Of a stretch of DNA of 42,866 bases, positions 41,877 to 42,866 are shown piece after piece. The stretch is from Phycisphaeraceae bacterium (GTDB taxonomy: Bacteria; Planctomycetota; Phycisphaerae; Phycisphaerales; Phycisphaeraceae), in assembly GCA_029260635.1 (NCBI GenBank), contig JAJDCW010000184.1, positions 1 through 42,866 of the forward strand. The letters are read 5' to 3'. Numbering within the stretch: the first letter of the stretch is position 1; each line of letters starts with the position of its first letter. The notes beneath the pieces were generated by a model that did no database searches, was not told the origin of the DNA, and saw only the letters and a list, made by a program, of their open reading frames with translations. Made by a program: the position numbers and the translations under genes.

Positions 41877-42866
41877 TTACTGGTCAAATTTCATTTCGGC
41901 GTCGCGCTCGGCTTTTTCGAGCCGGTCTTGTTCACGCTTTCGGGCAATCTCAGGGTCGGCGTTGAGTTCCAGATAAAGCTGCCCGCCGTTGTTGTAGAGC
42001 GTCTCGACATCGCCGGTGAAGATTTTTTCGCGGGCCTGCTGCCATTCCCGGCTGGCGAAGAGCCCGGGCGACTCTCGGTACTTACTCAGAAGCGTTCGGA
42101 AGCTGTCGGCCTCGGACTTCACCAGCTCGACCGTCTCGGTGCGGTAGGTGTTGGCCTCGCTGATCAGCCGTGAAGCGTCGCCGCCGATCGCGGCCCCGCC
42201 CAGGTCGGCCGGCATGCGGAGCTGGTCGAACGCGGTGTCGATCTTCTGTGACAACGCCTCGGCCGAATCGGTGTCGCCGGCGGCCTGGGCGAGTTCGTAC
42301 TCACGGACCAGCTTGAACAGCGCGTCGTGCGCCTCACCGGCGGCGGTGGTCAGCAGGTTGGTGCGCTGCTGACGGGCGGCGTTGATTTTTTGCGACCGCT
42401 CGCTCTCGGCGTTGGTCACGCTGTTGTACGCGGGCTGAACCGCCAGCGGGGCCTCGGATCGATCGACCGCCAGCCGGTCGATCTTGATGCCCGCTTCCAG
42501 GCCGTCCAGCGCGTCCTGCATCCGTTGGATCGCGGCGGATCGGCTGAATTCACCTTTGATAAAGTCGTCGGCGTTCATCCGCGCCGCGGCGTACACGATC
42601 CCCTGCTCGGCGACGCTGGCGACCAGGTCGTCGGCGAACATCATCGGGTGGGTCTCCGCCACGTAGGGGTATCGCGGGTCGCCGGGCTTGACCTGGCCGA
42701 CGTTCTTCACAAAGTCGATGACGTCGTTCACGGTGTAGTGGACCGTGAACCGGCCGTGCACGATGTTGGCGTCTCCGGTCAGCAGTGAGCCGTCTTTTTC
42801 TGGGTTCAGGGGCTGCCCGTACTGGTTGCCTCCGGCGGCGCCGGGTTCGTACCAGAAGGTGTCCAG
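41877..42866 (-). CDS. HflK-like SPFH/band 7 protein (5' end outside window)
   Basis: The frame is open through the window edge, so the N-terminus is missing. The 329 visible residues contain SLLTGDANIVHGRFTVHYTV, close to the LTGDENIVDV start of the HflK SPFH domain. A long coiled-coil follows (MNADDFIKGEFSRSAAIQRMQDALDGLEAGIKIDRL and on), and a highly charged end (ARKREQDRLEKAERDAEMKFDQ). HflK and HflC form a membrane ring that modulates FtsH protease. This copy leads an operon with an ABC transporter instead of hflC in the visible part. A structural role for the transporter is possible but inferred. Confidence 0.82.
   Translation of the reverse strand: MDTFWYEPGAAGGNQYGQPLNPEKDGSLLTGDANIVHGRFTVHYTVNDVIDFVKNVGQVKPGDPRYPYVAETHPMMFADDLVASVAEQGIVYAAARMNADDFIKGEFSRSAAIQRMQDALDGLEAGIKIDRLAVDRSEAPLAVQPAYNSVTNAESERSQKINAARQQRTNLLTTAAGEAHDALFKLVREYELAQAAGDTDSAEALSQKIDTAFDQLRMPADLGGAAIGGDASRLISEANTYRTETVELVKSEADSFRTLLSKYRESPGLFASREWQQAREKIFTGDVETLYNNGGQLYLELNADPEIARKREQDRLEKAERDAEMKFDQ

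Overview
The window is GC-rich chromosomal DNA, most likely from a planctomycete of the Phycisphaerae type. The evidence is the combination of several secreted proteins ending in PEP-CTERM tails, dockerin-like repeats of the form GDLNGDGFVGIDDLN, three pseudopilins that begin with FTLIELLVVISIIALLVG, and a HYExAFE-type protein. No exosortase, cohesin or phage gene is present, so the sorting machinery must lie elsewhere.

Layout. Bases 1-7300 are housekeeping: the end of a membrane gene, rsmD, a methyltransferase, hisS, a small membrane protein with a HYExAFE protein, and ileS. Bases 7300-15650 hold a soluble histidine kinase with an NtrC-type regulator, then a run of exported PEP-CTERM proteins: a zinc metalloprotease, four tandem paralogues and a cyclophilin. 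Bases 15650-22350 begin with a cluster of inverted repeats, followed by pterin carbinolamine dehydratase, an M42 peptidase, a DoxX fusion protein, a divergent TetR/OsmC pair, tRNA-Pro(UGG), an alcohol dehydrogenase and a MalK-type ATPase. Bases 22500-31800 return to the cell surface: two dockerin/PEP-CTERM proteins, three pseudopilins, a TlyA-like methyltransferase and two duplicated PEP-CTERM genes. Bases 31870-34690 carry the iron-sulphur operon iscR-iscS-iscU-iscA on the minus strand. A short-lid adenylate kinase and a YeaD-like mutarotase follow. The window ends in a minus-strand operon of an HflK-like SPFH protein, an ABC ATPase, its permease and a membrane-anchored partner.

The most interesting signal is in front of ileS. 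A near-consensus promoter is followed by a 20-codon reading frame with five isoleucine codons, three of them consecutive. After it come four short segments that can pair as 1:2, 2:3 and 3:4, and 3:4 is a hairpin with a T6 tract ending 17 bases before the ileS start. This is the layout of a translation-coupled transcription attenuator that senses charged tRNA-Ile, placed on the isoleucyl-tRNA synthetase gene itself. The IleS it would control has also lost most of its C-terminal zinc ligands.

Other points of note are an IscA/ErpA-family gene with no ATG, GTG, TTG or CTG start available in frame, an inverted pair of about 250-bp dockerin/PEP-CTERM modules flanking about 12 kb, a DoxX protein fused to an AMPK/CBM48-like domain, and a dense cluster of dyads at 15673-15886.
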